Shown: one piece after another, positions 53,119-61,437 of the stretch
Numbering within the stretch: position 1 is the first letter of the stretch
Layout of the letters: every line of letters starts with the position of its first letter
Source of the DNA: Byssovorax sp.
GTDB lineage: Bacteria > Myxococcota_A > Polyangia > Polyangiales > Polyangiaceae
Reading direction: 5' to 3'
NCBI GenBank assembly: GCA_025362495.1
Contig: JANYGI010000027.1
Location: 39,626 to 103,625, forward strand
DNA: 64,000 bases
Made by a program: the position numbers and the translations under genes
The notes under the pieces: model-generated
Told to the model about the DNA's origin: nothing
Databases searched by the model: none
What the model saw: only the letters and a program-made list of their open reading frames with translations

Positions 53119-53406
53119 ATGTGCCTGGCTATTCCGGGGCGCCTCGAAGCGCGCTACGAAGCGCACGGATCTCTCATGGGCAAGGTCGACTTCAACGGCA
53201 TTCGCCGCGACGTCCACCTCTCGTGCGTGCCCCACGCCAGGGTGGGCGATTTCGTCATCGTCCACGTCGGCTTCGCGATCAGCGTCGTCGACGCCGCGGA
53301 GGCGGCGCGCACGCTGAAGCTACTCGACGCGCTCGGCGAGCTCGACGGCGACGGGGTGCCCGAGGAAGACGAGAGTCGGGGCGGAGAGTCGTCGGCCGTA
53401 CCTTGA
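53119..53406 (+). CDS. hypC: Hydrogenase assembly chaperone HypC/HupF
   Basis: The 95-residue protein begins MCLAIPGRLEARYE, with Cys2 that carries the Fe(CN)2CO precursor, then GKVDFNGIRRDVHLSCVP and VGDFVIVHVGFAISVVDAAEA. These are diagnostic of HypC/HybG. It delivers the iron group to the large subunit with HypD. The acidic tail (EEDESRGGESS) is variable in the family. ATG 53119 has AATGGAGGA upstream at good spacing. It sits 34 bp after the kinase. Confidence 0.93.
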   Translation: MCLAIPGRLEARYEAHGSLMGKVDFNGIRRDVHLSCVPHARVGDFVIVHVGFAISVVDAAEAARTLKLLDALGELDGDGVPEEDESRGGESSAVP

Positions 53407-53470
53407 CGCCCGGGGCCTGCGGGGGTGTCCTGAAGCGGTCCGAACCCGTTTCCACCGCGAGGCGCATGTC

Positions 53471-53848
53471 ATGAAAAAGATCCTGGTCGTCGAGGATGAT
53501 CCGGTCAACGCCAGCATGCTTCGCGACTATCTCGAGGCCTACGGCTACACGATCACCGTCGCCACGACGGGCCCGACCGGGGTGGCGACGTTCAACGCCG
53601 AGCTCCCCGATCTGGCCATCGTCGACGTGCTGCTCCCGCGCACCAACGGCTTCGAGGTCTGCTTCGAGATCAAGCGCACCCCCCACGGCAAGAGGACGCC
53701 GGTGTTCCTGATGAGCGCCATTTACAAGGATCTCGAGCACGCCGAGGGCTACGCGAAGAACGATCTCAAGGCCCAGGCGTACTTCGTGAAGCCCTTCGAT
53801 CTCGAGCGGCTGTTGAGCCACGTTCAACTGTTCATCGGCGACGCCTGA
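53471..53848 (+). CDS. Single-domain response regulator
   Basis: The 125-residue protein is one receiver domain: KILVVEDDPVNASML (acidic pair), the phospho-Asp in LAIVDVLLPRTNGFE, a Ser of VFLMSAIY and the Lys of AYFVKPFDLERLL. No output domain is present, so it works by protein contact or phosphorelay. It lies 14 bp before the membrane kinase gene and probably pairs with it; the PAS kinase upstream is another possible partner. Confidence 0.9.
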   Translation: MKKILVVEDDPVNASMLRDYLEAYGYTITVATTGPTGVATFNAELPDLAIVDVLLPRTNGFEVCFEIKRTPHGKRTPVFLMSAIYKDLEHAEGYAKNDLKAQAYFVKPFDLERLLSHVQLFIGDA

Positions 53849-53862
53849 GGGCCCGGGGCGAG

Positions 53863-55203
53863 ATGCGGTATCCGGCCTTCCTCGCCGAGGTGGCGCTCCC
53901 GCAGAACCGGAAGAACCTCCGCTTCAGCATCACCAGCGGGTACGGCACGGCGCTGGTCTTTGCCCTGCTCGGCCTCGGGGCGCGCTCGTTCGGGCTCTTC
54001 CCGTTTCTCTGGCCCCTTTACGCGCTGGTGGGCTTCAAGGTCGTCACCAACACGCTCTCGTACCTCAGCCTGCGTAACGAGGTGCTGGTGCTGGAGATGG
54101 CGAGCCTCAACGTCGCGGCCGATCTGCTGGCGATGACCGGCGCCGTCTATTTCACCGGAGGGCCGGAGAGCCCGCTCTTCGCCATCTACGGTATCGAGAT
54201 CAGCATCGTCGCGCTCCTGACCAACCGGGGCACCACGCTCCTCGTGGGGACCTCGGCGATCGCGCTCTACGGCACGATGGTGGGCCTGATCCACGCGGGC
54301 ATCTTCCCGGCGATCCCCACGCCGGCGACGCGAGTGGGAGGGCTCACCGGCGGCTACGTGATCATGGAGTTCTTGCTGGTGGTCGTGGTGCTGGGCGTGC
54401 CCACGTTCTACACCGCGGCGATCATCCAGGTGCTGCGCGAGAAGGAGCGCGCGCTCGAGGAGCGGAATCGAGAGCTGGTAGAGGCGAGCAAGCACAAGAG
54501 CCAGTTCATGGCCAACGTGACCCACGAGCTCCGGACTCCCATCCACGGGATCTGCGGGCTCAGCGATCTGGTCTCGGCGGGGATCTACGGGCCGGTGACC
54601 GAGAAGCAGAGGGACGCCCAGCAGAAGATCAAGCGAAGCGCGCAGTCGCTGCTGGGACTGATTGACGATCTCCTGGAGCTCGCGCGGGCGGACGTCGGAA
54701 AGACCACTTTCACGGTCTCGCGCATCGACCTCGGCGAGCTGCTGCCGTCGGTGGTGGCCAGCGTGAAATGGATGCAGGGGACGAAGGGGCAGCAGCGGAT
54801 CGATCTGGACCTGGAAGAGGGTTTGCCCCCGATTTTCACGGATCGAGGCAAGCTCACGCAGATCCTGATCAACTTGCTCGCCAACGCGGTGAAGTTCACG
54901 CCCGATGGTGGGGTGATCGCCTTGCGGGCGCGGGCCAGCGGAGCCGCGATGGTGGCGTTGAGAGTCGAGGACAGCGGGGTGGGGATCCCGGCGGCGCAGC
55001 TCGGGAAGATCTTCGAGGCCTTTCACCAGGTCGACGCGACCGCCGAGAGGGAATACGGCGGCGCGGGACTGGGCCTCTCCCTGGTGCGGCAGCTCGTGGA
55101 CGTGATGGGCGGCGACGTCAGCGTCGAGAGCGTGGAGGGGAAAGGATCGACATTCACCGTGACGCTGCCGCGCAGTCAGAGGGAGGCTGCGGCCGCGGAG
55201 TGA
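53863..55203 (+). CDS. Membrane sensor histidine kinase
   Basis: The 446-residue protein has about six N-terminal transmembrane helices (GTALVFALLGLGARSFGLF through LVVVVLGVPTFYTAAII, about 30-185), a coiled stretch, HisKA (SQFMANVTHELRTPIHGICGL, about 215-235) and HATPase (LINLLANAVKFTPDGG, DSGVGIPAAQLGKIFEAF, GGAGLGLSLVRQLV). It autophosphorylates on the H-box His and hands phosphate to a receiver, most likely the gene just upstream. No extracellular ligand domain is present, so it may sense a membrane or redox signal. Confidence 0.9.
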   Translation: MRYPAFLAEVALPQNRKNLRFSITSGYGTALVFALLGLGARSFGLFPFLWPLYALVGFKVVTNTLSYLSLRNEVLVLEMASLNVAADLLAMTGAVYFTGGPESPLFAIYGIEISIVALLTNRGTTLLVGTSAIALYGTMVGLIHAGIFPAIPTPATRVGGLTGGYVIMEFLLVVVVLGVPTFYTAAIIQVLREKERALEERNRELVEASKHKSQFMANVTHELRTPIHGICGLSDLVSAGIYGPVTEKQRDAQQKIKRSAQSLLGLIDDLLELARADVGKTTFTVSRIDLGELLPSVVASVKWMQGTKGQQRIDLDLEEGLPPIFTDRGKLTQILINLLANAVKFTPDGGVIALRARASGAAMVALRVEDSGVGIPAAQLGKIFEAFHQVDATAEREYGGAGLGLSLVRQLVDVMGGDVSVESVEGKGSTFTVTLPRSQREAAAAE

Positions 55204-55299
55204 GCAGGGCCGTGCGTCGAACGAGGCTCGCGGGGCGGTGGCCAGGACCCATTTGCATGATATCGTCTCCTCCGTCCAGCAGCGACCTCGGAGTAGATC

Positions 55300-56442
55300 A
55301 TGACCTCGCACAGATCCGTGTTCGGCAGTCGCGCCCATGGCCTCCGGCTCGAGCGCATGAAGTCTTCGTCGCGCTTCGACGGCGAGGTCTTTCGCAACAC
55401 GCAGGCCGTCAAACAAGGGCTCAAATCCGGCACCGTGCTCCCGACGCTGAGCGAATTCGTTCGCGGTGGGCAGCAGCGCAAGCCGCCGTCGCCGCTCCCC
55501 GTTCTGAATCCGCTGGAGCGCTGGGCGCAGCCCATCGAAACGGGCCTCCGCGTCACCTGGCTTGGCCACTCGACGGTGCTCGTCGAGATTGACGGCGCCC
55601 GCATCCTCACCGATCCGGTCTGGGGCGATCGCGCCTCGCCCGTGTCGTTTGCCGGGCCGAAGCGCTTCCACCCGGCGCCGGTGCCCATCGCGTCGCTGCC
55701 GCCGCTCGACGCGGTGATCATCTCCCACGATCACTACGATCACCTCGATCACCCGACAATCCTCGCGATGGCGGCGCTCGACGTGCCCTTCATCACCTCG
55801 CTCGGCGTCGGCGCGCACCTCGAAGCCTGGGGCATCCCCGCGCATCGCATCATCGAGCTCGACTGGTGGGAGCAAACCACGCTCCCGCGCGGCGGAGTGA
55901 CGATCACCGCGGCGCCGTCGCAGCATTTTTCGGGGCGCAGCCTCGGCGATCGCAACCGCACGGCGTGGTCGTCATTCCAGGTCCGCGGGCCAGAGCATGC
56001 CTTCTTCTTCAGCGGGGATACCGGGCTCACGCCGGAGTACACCGAGATCCGCGAGCGACTCGGCCCCTCCGATCTGGTCATGCTCGAGGTCGGAGCGTTT
56101 CACCCGGCCTGGGGCGATATCCACCTCGGCCCCGAGAACGCGCTGGCGGCGCACCAGCTCCTCGGCGGCGGGGCCTTCTTGCCCGTTCACTGGGGCACGT
56201 TCAACCTCGCCCTCCACGCCTGGGACGAGCCCCCGGAGACGCTGCTGCGGCTCGCGCGCGACGTGCAGCTCGTGATGCCGAGGCTCGGTGAGCCGGTCGA
56301 GCCCGCGCGCGTCGAGCGCGTCGAGGCCTGGTGGCGCCTCGGCGAGTGCGCCGAAGCTCCGGCGCCGGCCGAGCAGGAGGCGACGGACGCGCCCGACGAG
56401 GCCGGAGAAATCGACGCCACCGTGCAGTGGCCGATCGATTGA
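55300..56442 (+). CDS. NAPE-PLD-like metallo-beta-lactamase-fold hydrolase
   Basis: The 380-residue protein has the UlaG/NAPE-PLD arrangement: TWLGHSTVLVEIDGARILTDPVWGDRASP (about 86-114), the ligand motif ISHDHYDHLDHPT, FFFSGDTGLTPEY and the C-terminal LPVHWGTFNLALHAW. Such enzymes hydrolyse phosphodiester bonds of N-acyl-phosphatidylethanolamine or related lipids, or sugar lactones. No signal peptide is seen. The start ATG has GGAG 8 nt upstream. The acidic C-terminus has no known role. Confidence 0.88.
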   Translation: MTSHRSVFGSRAHGLRLERMKSSSRFDGEVFRNTQAVKQGLKSGTVLPTLSEFVRGGQQRKPPSPLPVLNPLERWAQPIETGLRVTWLGHSTVLVEIDGARILTDPVWGDRASPVSFAGPKRFHPAPVPIASLPPLDAVIISHDHYDHLDHPTILAMAALDVPFITSLGVGAHLEAWGIPAHRIIELDWWEQTTLPRGGVTITAAPSQHFSGRSLGDRNRTAWSSFQVRGPEHAFFFSGDTGLTPEYTEIRERLGPSDLVMLEVGAFHPAWGDIHLGPENALAAHQLLGGGAFLPVHWGTFNLALHAWDEPPETLLRLARDVQLVMPRLGEPVEPARVERVEAWWRLGECAEAPAPAEQEATDAPDEAGEIDATVQWPID

Positions 56443-56482
56443 CCGGGCTCGCGCCTGCCCTCGACGTGCTAGGAACCGCCGA

Positions 56483-57202
56483 TTGTCCTCTCCGCCTGCT
56501 CCCCCGGATCCACGTCGCGCTCGAAACACGCGGATAGCTGCGGTCCTGGGGGTGATTATCCTCCTCGGGATCGCCTGGCGACTCGGCGTCTTCCAGCAGC
56601 TCGGAAGCCCCGCGCAGGTCAAGGAGACGCTCGTCCGGCTCGGCCCGCGGGGCTATGTCGCGTTCATCGTGGCGTATACCGTCTTCCAGCCGTTCGGCTT
56701 CCCGGGGACGGTCTTCATCTGGGCCGCTCCGCTGATCTGGCCCTGGCCCGTCGCTTATGCCCTCTCGATGACGGGGACCATGACGGCGAGCATGGTGGGC
56801 TTCGCGTTCTCGCGCTTCATCGCCCGGGAGTGGGTCGCGCCGCGGATCCCGGCGCGGTTCCGCAGCTACGATGAGGCCCTCGCCAGAAGGGCGTTTGCCA
56901 CGGTGGTCTTGCTGCGGTTCATCTTCTGGATGCCTCCGCCGCTCCACGCCTTCTTCGGCCTCTCCAGGGTGCGCTTCTGGACGCATTTCTGGGGCTCCCT
57001 CGTCGGGTACGCGCTCCCGCTCTTCCTCGTCAGCTTCTTCGGGCAAAAGCTCCTCGACTGGAGCAAGAGCGCTCCTTCGTCGGTGTGGATCGGGGTAGGC
57101 GTGAGCGCGGCGGTGATCGCCGTCAGCGTCTGGCTCGTCCGCCGGCTCCGCGCGCGCGCGGCGATGTCGGCTTCGTCCCCCACGGCACCGCATCTGGAGT
57201 AG
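56483..57202 (+). CDS. VTT/TVP38-TMEM64-like membrane protein
   Basis: About 239 residues from TTG 56483, which has AGGAA 7 nt upstream; the frame before it looks like shadow of the hydrolase tail. It has about five membrane helices with the VTT pattern: GYVAFIVAYTVFQPFGFPGTVFIWAAPLIW (about 58-87), then GTMTASMVGFAFSRFIAREWV and a conserved-looking Arg/Gly loop (LLRFIFWMPPPLHAFFGLSRV). TMEM64/DedA-like proteins scramble or transport phospholipids. It follows the NAPE-PLD-like lipid hydrolase by 40 bp, which may be related. Confidence 0.78.
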   Translation: MSSPPAPPDPRRARNTRIAAVLGVIILLGIAWRLGVFQQLGSPAQVKETLVRLGPRGYVAFIVAYTVFQPFGFPGTVFIWAAPLIWPWPVAYALSMTGTMTASMVGFAFSRFIAREWVAPRIPARFRSYDEALARRAFATVVLLRFIFWMPPPLHAFFGLSRVRFWTHFWGSLVGYALPLFLVSFFGQKLLDWSKSAPSSVWIGVGVSAAVIAVSVWLVRRLRARAAMSASSPTAPHLE

Positions 57203-57211
57203 AGCACGCCG

Positions 57212-57946
57212 ATGATCCCCTGGAAGACGCTCGATCGCTCCCCGATCCCCGGCGGCGGCGAGCTCACGCTCGTGCAGCGCGGCGAAGAGATGGCCATCCG
57301 TGTCAACGGCGCCGAGCTCATGGCCAGCCGCGCCCACGCCTCGGAAGAGCGCATGTCGATCCTCGCGGCCGAGCGCCTCGCTCACGTCGCAGCCCCGCGG
57401 GTGCTCATCGGCGGCCTCGGCCTCGGGTACACCCTCCGCGCCGCGCTCGACGCCTTTCCGCAGCAGGCGACGATCGTCGTGGCCGAGCTTGTCCCGGCCG
57501 TCGTGACGTGGATGCGCGGGCCGCTCGCGCACCTCTCTGGCCACCCGCTCGACGATCCGCGCGCTGTCGTCGAGATCGCCGACGCCGCGGCCATCCTGCG
57601 GGCGTCGCCGCGCACGTTCGACGCCGTGCTGCTCGACATCGACAACAGCCCGACGACGCTGATCCGCGAGAGCAACGCCAGCCTCTACTCGACGGCGGGG
57701 ATGGTGAGCGCGCGCTCGGCGCTGGCGCCCGGCGGCGTGCTCGTGGTGTGGTCCGCCGGGCCCGACGATCGCTTTGCCCAGCGGATGCAGCGCGCCGGGT
57801 TCCGCGTCGAGGTCATCCGCGCGCGCGCGCACGGCGAGCGTCGCGGGCACGCGTACACGCTCTTCGTGGGCGAGATCGAGCGCTCGTTACCGCGTGGAAC
57901 GGCCGTGCCGAGCCCGACCCGTCCGCGCCCGTCCCCGCGAAAGTGA
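57212..57946 (+). CDS. Spermidine-synthase-like SAM-fold protein
   Basis: The 244-residue protein has the synthase-like core: ELTLVQRGEEMAIRVNG (about 17-33), the nucleotide-binding VLIGGLGLGYTLRAALD (about 64-80), IVVAELVPAVVTWM, FDAVLLDIDNSPTTLI and a late VLVVWSAGPDDRF. It lacks the usual N-terminal substrate lid of true spermidine synthases, so it may be a related methyl- or aminopropyl-transferase. It starts 9 bp after the membrane protein stop and probably shares its transcript. Confidence 0.8.
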   Translation: MIPWKTLDRSPIPGGGELTLVQRGEEMAIRVNGAELMASRAHASEERMSILAAERLAHVAAPRVLIGGLGLGYTLRAALDAFPQQATIVVAELVPAVVTWMRGPLAHLSGHPLDDPRAVVEIADAAAILRASPRTFDAVLLDIDNSPTTLIRESNASLYSTAGMVSARSALAPGGVLVVWSAGPDDRFAQRMQRAGFRVEVIRARAHGERRGHAYTLFVGEIERSLPRGTAVPSPTRPRPSPRK

Positions 57947-58004
57947 TGCGCGCGGCGACAATGCCGCTTGATCCTCCGCGCGACGAAAGTACCGTAGCGG
58001 CATC

Positions 58005-58928
58005 ATGCCCATTTCGGACCAGCTCCGCGCCCGCTTTCAAGATCTCGTGACGTCGAACAAAGTCGTGCTCTTCATGAAGGGCACGCGCGGCGCCCCCGCC
58101 TGCGGCTTCTCGGCTGCCTGCGTGCAGATCCTCGACGAGATGCTGCCCGCGTACGAGACGGTGAACGTGCTCAGCGATCCCGAAGTGCGCGACGGGATCA
58201 AGGAGTTCACGAGCTGGCCGACCATCCCGCAGCTCTACATTTCGGGGCAATTCGTGGGCGGAAGCGACATCCTGCGCGAGATGCACGCCTCGGGCGAGCT
58301 CGCCAAGCTGCTCGGCGTGACGGGGGAGATCACCCCGCCGAAGGTCACCATCACCCCGGGCGCCGCCAAGGCCGTACGCGACGCCGCCGAGGATCCCGAC
58401 AAAGATCTTCTCCACGTCGAGATCAGCGCGGGCTTCGAGTACGGCCTGTACTTCGGCCCTGCCGAGAAGAGCGAGATCGAGGTCGACGCCAGCGGCGTGC
58501 GCCTGCTCCTGAACCGCGGCTCGGCCCAGCGCGCCGAAGGCCTGGTGATCGACTTCGTCGAGGGCCCCGACGGCGGCGGCTTCAAGATGGTCTCTCCGCT
58601 CGAGCCCGCCCGCGTCAAGCCGCTCACCGTGAAGGAGCTCAAGGCCTGGCGCGATCAGAAGAAGGCCTTCGAGCTCATCGACGTTCGCACCCCGGGAGAG
58701 CGCGAGACCGCCTCGATTTCAGGCTCGATCCTGCTCGACGACGCCGGCGAAAGAGCCCTGGAGTCACTCGACAAAGCGACTCCCATCGTCTTTCAGTGCC
58801 ACCACGGCATCCGCAGCCGCTCGGCCGCCGAGCACTACCTGAAGAAGGGATTCAAGAACCTCTACAACCTCACCGGCGGGATCGACGCCTGGTCGCAGCA
58901 GATCGATCCCGCCGTCCCCCGCTACTGA
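58005..58928 (+). CDS. Glutaredoxin-HesB-like-rhodanese fusion protein
   Basis: The 307-residue protein has three modules. A Grx4-type monothiol glutaredoxin (about 1-105) carries APACGFSAAC and the WPTIPQLYISGQFVGG segment for glutathione. An A-type (HesB/IscA) fold (about 110-205) has VTITPGAAKAVRDAA and GLYFGPAE but lacks the three cluster Cys. A rhodanese domain (about 208-307) has FELIDVRTPGERE and active Cys in IVFQCHHGIRSRS. CGFS glutaredoxins bind and pass on [2Fe-2S] clusters, and the rhodanese suggests sulfur handling. The degenerate middle may be a dimer platform. It is a single gene. Confidence 0.88.
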   Translation: MPISDQLRARFQDLVTSNKVVLFMKGTRGAPACGFSAACVQILDEMLPAYETVNVLSDPEVRDGIKEFTSWPTIPQLYISGQFVGGSDILREMHASGELAKLLGVTGEITPPKVTITPGAAKAVRDAAEDPDKDLLHVEISAGFEYGLYFGPAEKSEIEVDASGVRLLLNRGSAQRAEGLVIDFVEGPDGGGFKMVSPLEPARVKPLTVKELKAWRDQKKAFELIDVRTPGERETASISGSILLDDAGERALESLDKATPIVFQCHHGIRSRSAAEHYLKKGFKNLYNLTGGIDAWSQQIDPAVPRY

Positions 58929-58999
58929 CACCCTCTCACGGCCCGGGGCAGCCGACGCCGGCGTTGCCGCGCCCGGGAGGCTCGCGTACGGGGAGCGCC

Positions 59000-59770
59000 A
59001 TGGATCTCGCGCTCACCGACAAAGTCGCTTTCATCACCGGGGCTTCGGGAGGTATCGGCGTCACGCTGATGGAGGCGTTCGCGGGCGAGGGGGCGCGGCT
59101 CGTCGCCCACTCGCGCCGCGGCGTGCCGGAGAGCGCGACGGTGCTGTCGACGCTCGGAGACGTGCGCGATCCGGCGAGCCTCGACGCCGCGCTGCGGCGG
59201 GCCGAAGAGCGCTTTGGCCGCGTCGATATCTGCGTCGTCAACGCGGGGATCTGGCCCGCCGAGTCGCGGACGCTCGACGAGGTACCCGAGGCGCGTATTC
59301 GCGAGGTGATGGAGGTCAATCTCCTCGGGGCGATCTGGACGGCGCGAGCGTTCCTGGCCTCGATCCGCCGCACCGGCCCGCGCGCCGACGGACACGGAGC
59401 GTCGATGGTCTTCATCGGCTCCACCGCCGGCCATTTCGGCGAGGCGGGGCACGCCGAGTACGCCGCGACCAAGGCGGCCTTGCTCGGACTCACGCTCTCG
59501 CTCAAGAACGAGATTGTCGCGCTCGATCCCCGGGCGCGCGTCAACCTCGTCGAGCCCGGATGGACGGTGACACCGATGGTCGCGGCGACGCTGGCCGCCG
59601 ATGGAAGCGCCGATCGCGTCACCCGCACCATGCCGCTCCGACAGCTCGCCACGCCGGACGACGTCGCTCGCGCGGTGCTCTTTCTCTCGTCGCCGTCGGC
59701 CGCACGGCACCTCTCGGGCGAGACGATCACCGTGGCCGGCGGGATGGAAGGTCGCGTGCTGCGGGGCTGA
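59000..59770 (+). CDS. SDR family oxidoreductase
   Basis: The 256-residue protein is a classical short-chain dehydrogenase: cofactor motif VAFITGASGGIGVTL (Gly about 14, 18 and 20), NAG in CVVNAGIW, catalytic Ser (FIGSTAGHF), Tyr and Lys (YAATKAALLG), then the PG of LVEPGW and a terminal GETITVAGGM. It reduces or oxidises a small carbonyl/alcohol substrate with NAD(P)H; the substrate is unknown. ATG 59000 has GGGAG upstream. The 3' end overlaps the convergent rtcR2 gene by 44 bp. Confidence 0.9.
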   Translation: MDLALTDKVAFITGASGGIGVTLMEAFAGEGARLVAHSRRGVPESATVLSTLGDVRDPASLDAALRRAEERFGRVDICVVNAGIWPAESRTLDEVPEARIREVMEVNLLGAIWTARAFLASIRRTGPRADGHGASMVFIGSTAGHFGEAGHAEYAATKAALLGLTLSLKNEIVALDPRARVNLVEPGWTVTPMVAATLAADGSADRVTRTMPLRQLATPDDVARAVLFLSSPSAARHLSGETITVAGGMEGRVLRG

Positions 59771-61295
59771 GATTGAAGAGCGCGAGCTTGCGCTTTAGGG
59801 TGTTGCGATCGATCCCGAGGGCGCGCGCCGTGCGGCTGAGGTTGCCCTCGTGGACGCGGAGAGCCGCGGTGATCGCCGCGATCTCGGCGGCGCGGACGGC
59901 CGCTTCGAGCGTCGTCAAAGCACCCTCCGCGAGGGGCTCTGTCCGTCCGGCCTCCAGGGGAATCGAGGGAGAGAGCGGGGGCACCGGGCCTCGGACGATC
60001 TCCTCGGCGAGGTCGTCGACATCGATGGTCCCCTCGCAGAAGACTGCCCACCTCTGTACCTCGGCGCGGAGCTCGCGCACGTTGCCGGGCCAGGCGTGGG
60101 CGGCGAGGGCCTGACGCGCCCGCCTCGTCACCTCGATCCGACGCGCGCCCTTCTTCGGGCGGGATTCGTCGAGGAACGCGGCGATCAACGCGTCGAGATC
60201 GGACGGCCTCGCGCGGAGCGGCGGGACCTGGATCGTGGCGCCGCGGAGGCGATAATAGAGGTCCTCGCGGAAGGTGCCTTCGGCCACCATCGCGGCGAGA
60301 TCGCGGTGCGTCGCGGCCAGGATCCGCACGTCGACGTCGACGCGGGCCTCGCCGCCGACGCGCCGCAAAGCACCCTCCTGGAGCACGCGCAGGAGGGCGG
60401 TTTGCACCCGGGGCGCGAGCTCGCCCACCTCGTCGAGGAGCAGCGTCCCGCCGTGGGCCTGCTCGAAGAGGCCGCGGCGACGCGCGGAGGCGCCGGTGAA
60501 CGCGCCGGCCTCGTGGCCGAAGAGCTCGCTCGCGAGAACGCCCTCGGCGAAGATGCCGCAGCTCTCGGCGATGAAGGGCCCGCGCGCGCGCGAGCTGGCC
60601 TCGTGGATGGCGCGGGCGACGAGCTCCTTCCCGGTGCCTGTTTCGCCGAGGATCAGCACCGGAACGTCGGACGCGGCGACGCGGGCGAGGCGCGTCGTCA
60701 GCAGGCGCATCGGCTCGCTCTCGCCGACGAGCGTGGGCGCGCGGGCGCGGACCTCGGCCCGGAGGCGGACGATCTCGGCGCGCAGCGAGCGGATCTCGGG
60801 GAACCCCTCGATGTCGAGGCGCACCTCGCGGATGGCGCGCGGGTGCGGGTGCGGCACGAAGGCGGCGGGGATCACCTGGAGCAGGCGCGCCGGGAGAAGG
60901 CCGGCCTGCGCGAGGATGACGAACAGCGTCTGCGCCTGCGGCGTCCCCGCGGAGAGCAGCACGTCGAGCGCCCACGCGCCCCCGGGGAAGAGGCGCTTCA
61001 TCTCCTTCACGACCGGCGCGAGCGCGCGGAAGAGCGCGGCGTGGTCCGAGGGATCGTCGACGTCGACGAGGCGGAGCTCGGCCCGCGTGGTGCGCGTCGC
61101 GATCTCGGCCACGAGGCGCTGCGCCGGCCCTTCGCCCGTGGGGATCGCGAGGACGACCACCGCGTCGTAGCGGCTCTCTTCCTGCTCGAGGAGGCGCAGC
61201 ACCGGGCCGCGATCGCTCGGCGGCCGCTTGCCGTGGTGCGATGGCGAGGGGCCGACTGTGCCGGCGTCGGACCAGGTGAGCAGTACGCGATTCAC
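59727..61295 (-). CDS. CARF-sigma54 activator of the rtcB2-prfH operon (RtcR-like)
   Basis: About 522 residues from GTG 61295, chosen because the protein then opens with the CARF strand RVLLTWSDAG; the open frame further upstream crosses the operators and is not protein-like. CARF domain about 1-150 (VVVLAIPTGEG, SAGTPQAQTLF at 115-125); AAA+ about 185-425 with Walker A GETGTGKE (217-224), GAFTGA (264-269) and LLLDEVGE (285-292); Fis-type HTH at the end (EGNLSRTARALGIDRNTLKR). It should sense RNA damage products and open the sigma54 promoter of the divergent rtcB2. It is distinct from the rtcR at 12559-14187. Confidence 0.92.
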   Translation of the reverse strand: MNRVLLTWSDAGTVGPSPSHHGKRPPSDRGPVLRLLEQEESRYDAVVVLAIPTGEGPAQRLVAEIATRTTRAELRLVDVDDPSDHAALFRALAPVVKEMKRLFPGGAWALDVLLSAGTPQAQTLFVILAQAGLLPARLLQVIPAAFVPHPHPRAIREVRLDIEGFPEIRSLRAEIVRLRAEVRARAPTLVGESEPMRLLTTRLARVAASDVPVLILGETGTGKELVARAIHEASSRARGPFIAESCGIFAEGVLASELFGHEAGAFTGASARRRGLFEQAHGGTLLLDEVGELAPRVQTALLRVLQEGALRRVGGEARVDVDVRILAATHRDLAAMVAEGTFREDLYYRLRGATIQVPPLRARPSDLDALIAAFLDESRPKKGARRIEVTRRARQALAAHAWPGNVRELRAEVQRWAVFCEGTIDVDDLAEEIVRGPVPPLSPSIPLEAGRTEPLAEGALTTLEAAVRAAEIAAITAALRVHEGNLSRTARALGIDRNTLKRKLALFNLSPAARDLPSRRPR

Positions 61296-61296
61296 C

Positions 61297-61356
61297 GGTG
61301 CATGGTACACCACCGCCGGTACATGACGCACCATGATGAGCGGTGCGTCGCGCACC
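61297..61356. promoter_or_regulatory. Three tandem 15-bp dyads, candidate operators for the CARF-sigma54 regulator
   Basis: GGTGCATGGTACACC (61297-61311), GGTACATGACGCACC (61318-61332) and GGTGCGTCGCGCACC (61342-61356) fit one pattern GGTRC-N5-RCACC-like, with centres 21 and 24 bp apart, about two helical turns. The third is a perfect 6+6 dyad. They sit 40-100 bp upstream of the sigma54 promoter and directly before the regulator's start, so they may serve activation and autoregulation. Confidence 0.7.
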
Positions 61357-61395
61357 ACCCTGTCGCAAAGGCCTGCATTTCGAGGGTCGAGCGCG

Positions 61396-61411
61396 TGGCA
61401 TGGTTCGCGCA
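61396..61411 (+). promoter_or_regulatory. Sigma54 promoter of rtcB2-prfH
   Basis: TGGCATGGTTCGCGCA has GG at 61397-61398 and GC at 61409-61410 with the required 10-bp gap, close to the TGGCAC-N5-TTGCA consensus. Transcription would start about 61422, giving a leader of about 15 nt that includes the AGAGGA ribosome site of rtcB2. Confidence 0.7.
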
Positions 61412-61437
61412 AAGACACCACGCCAGAGGACGGTCTC

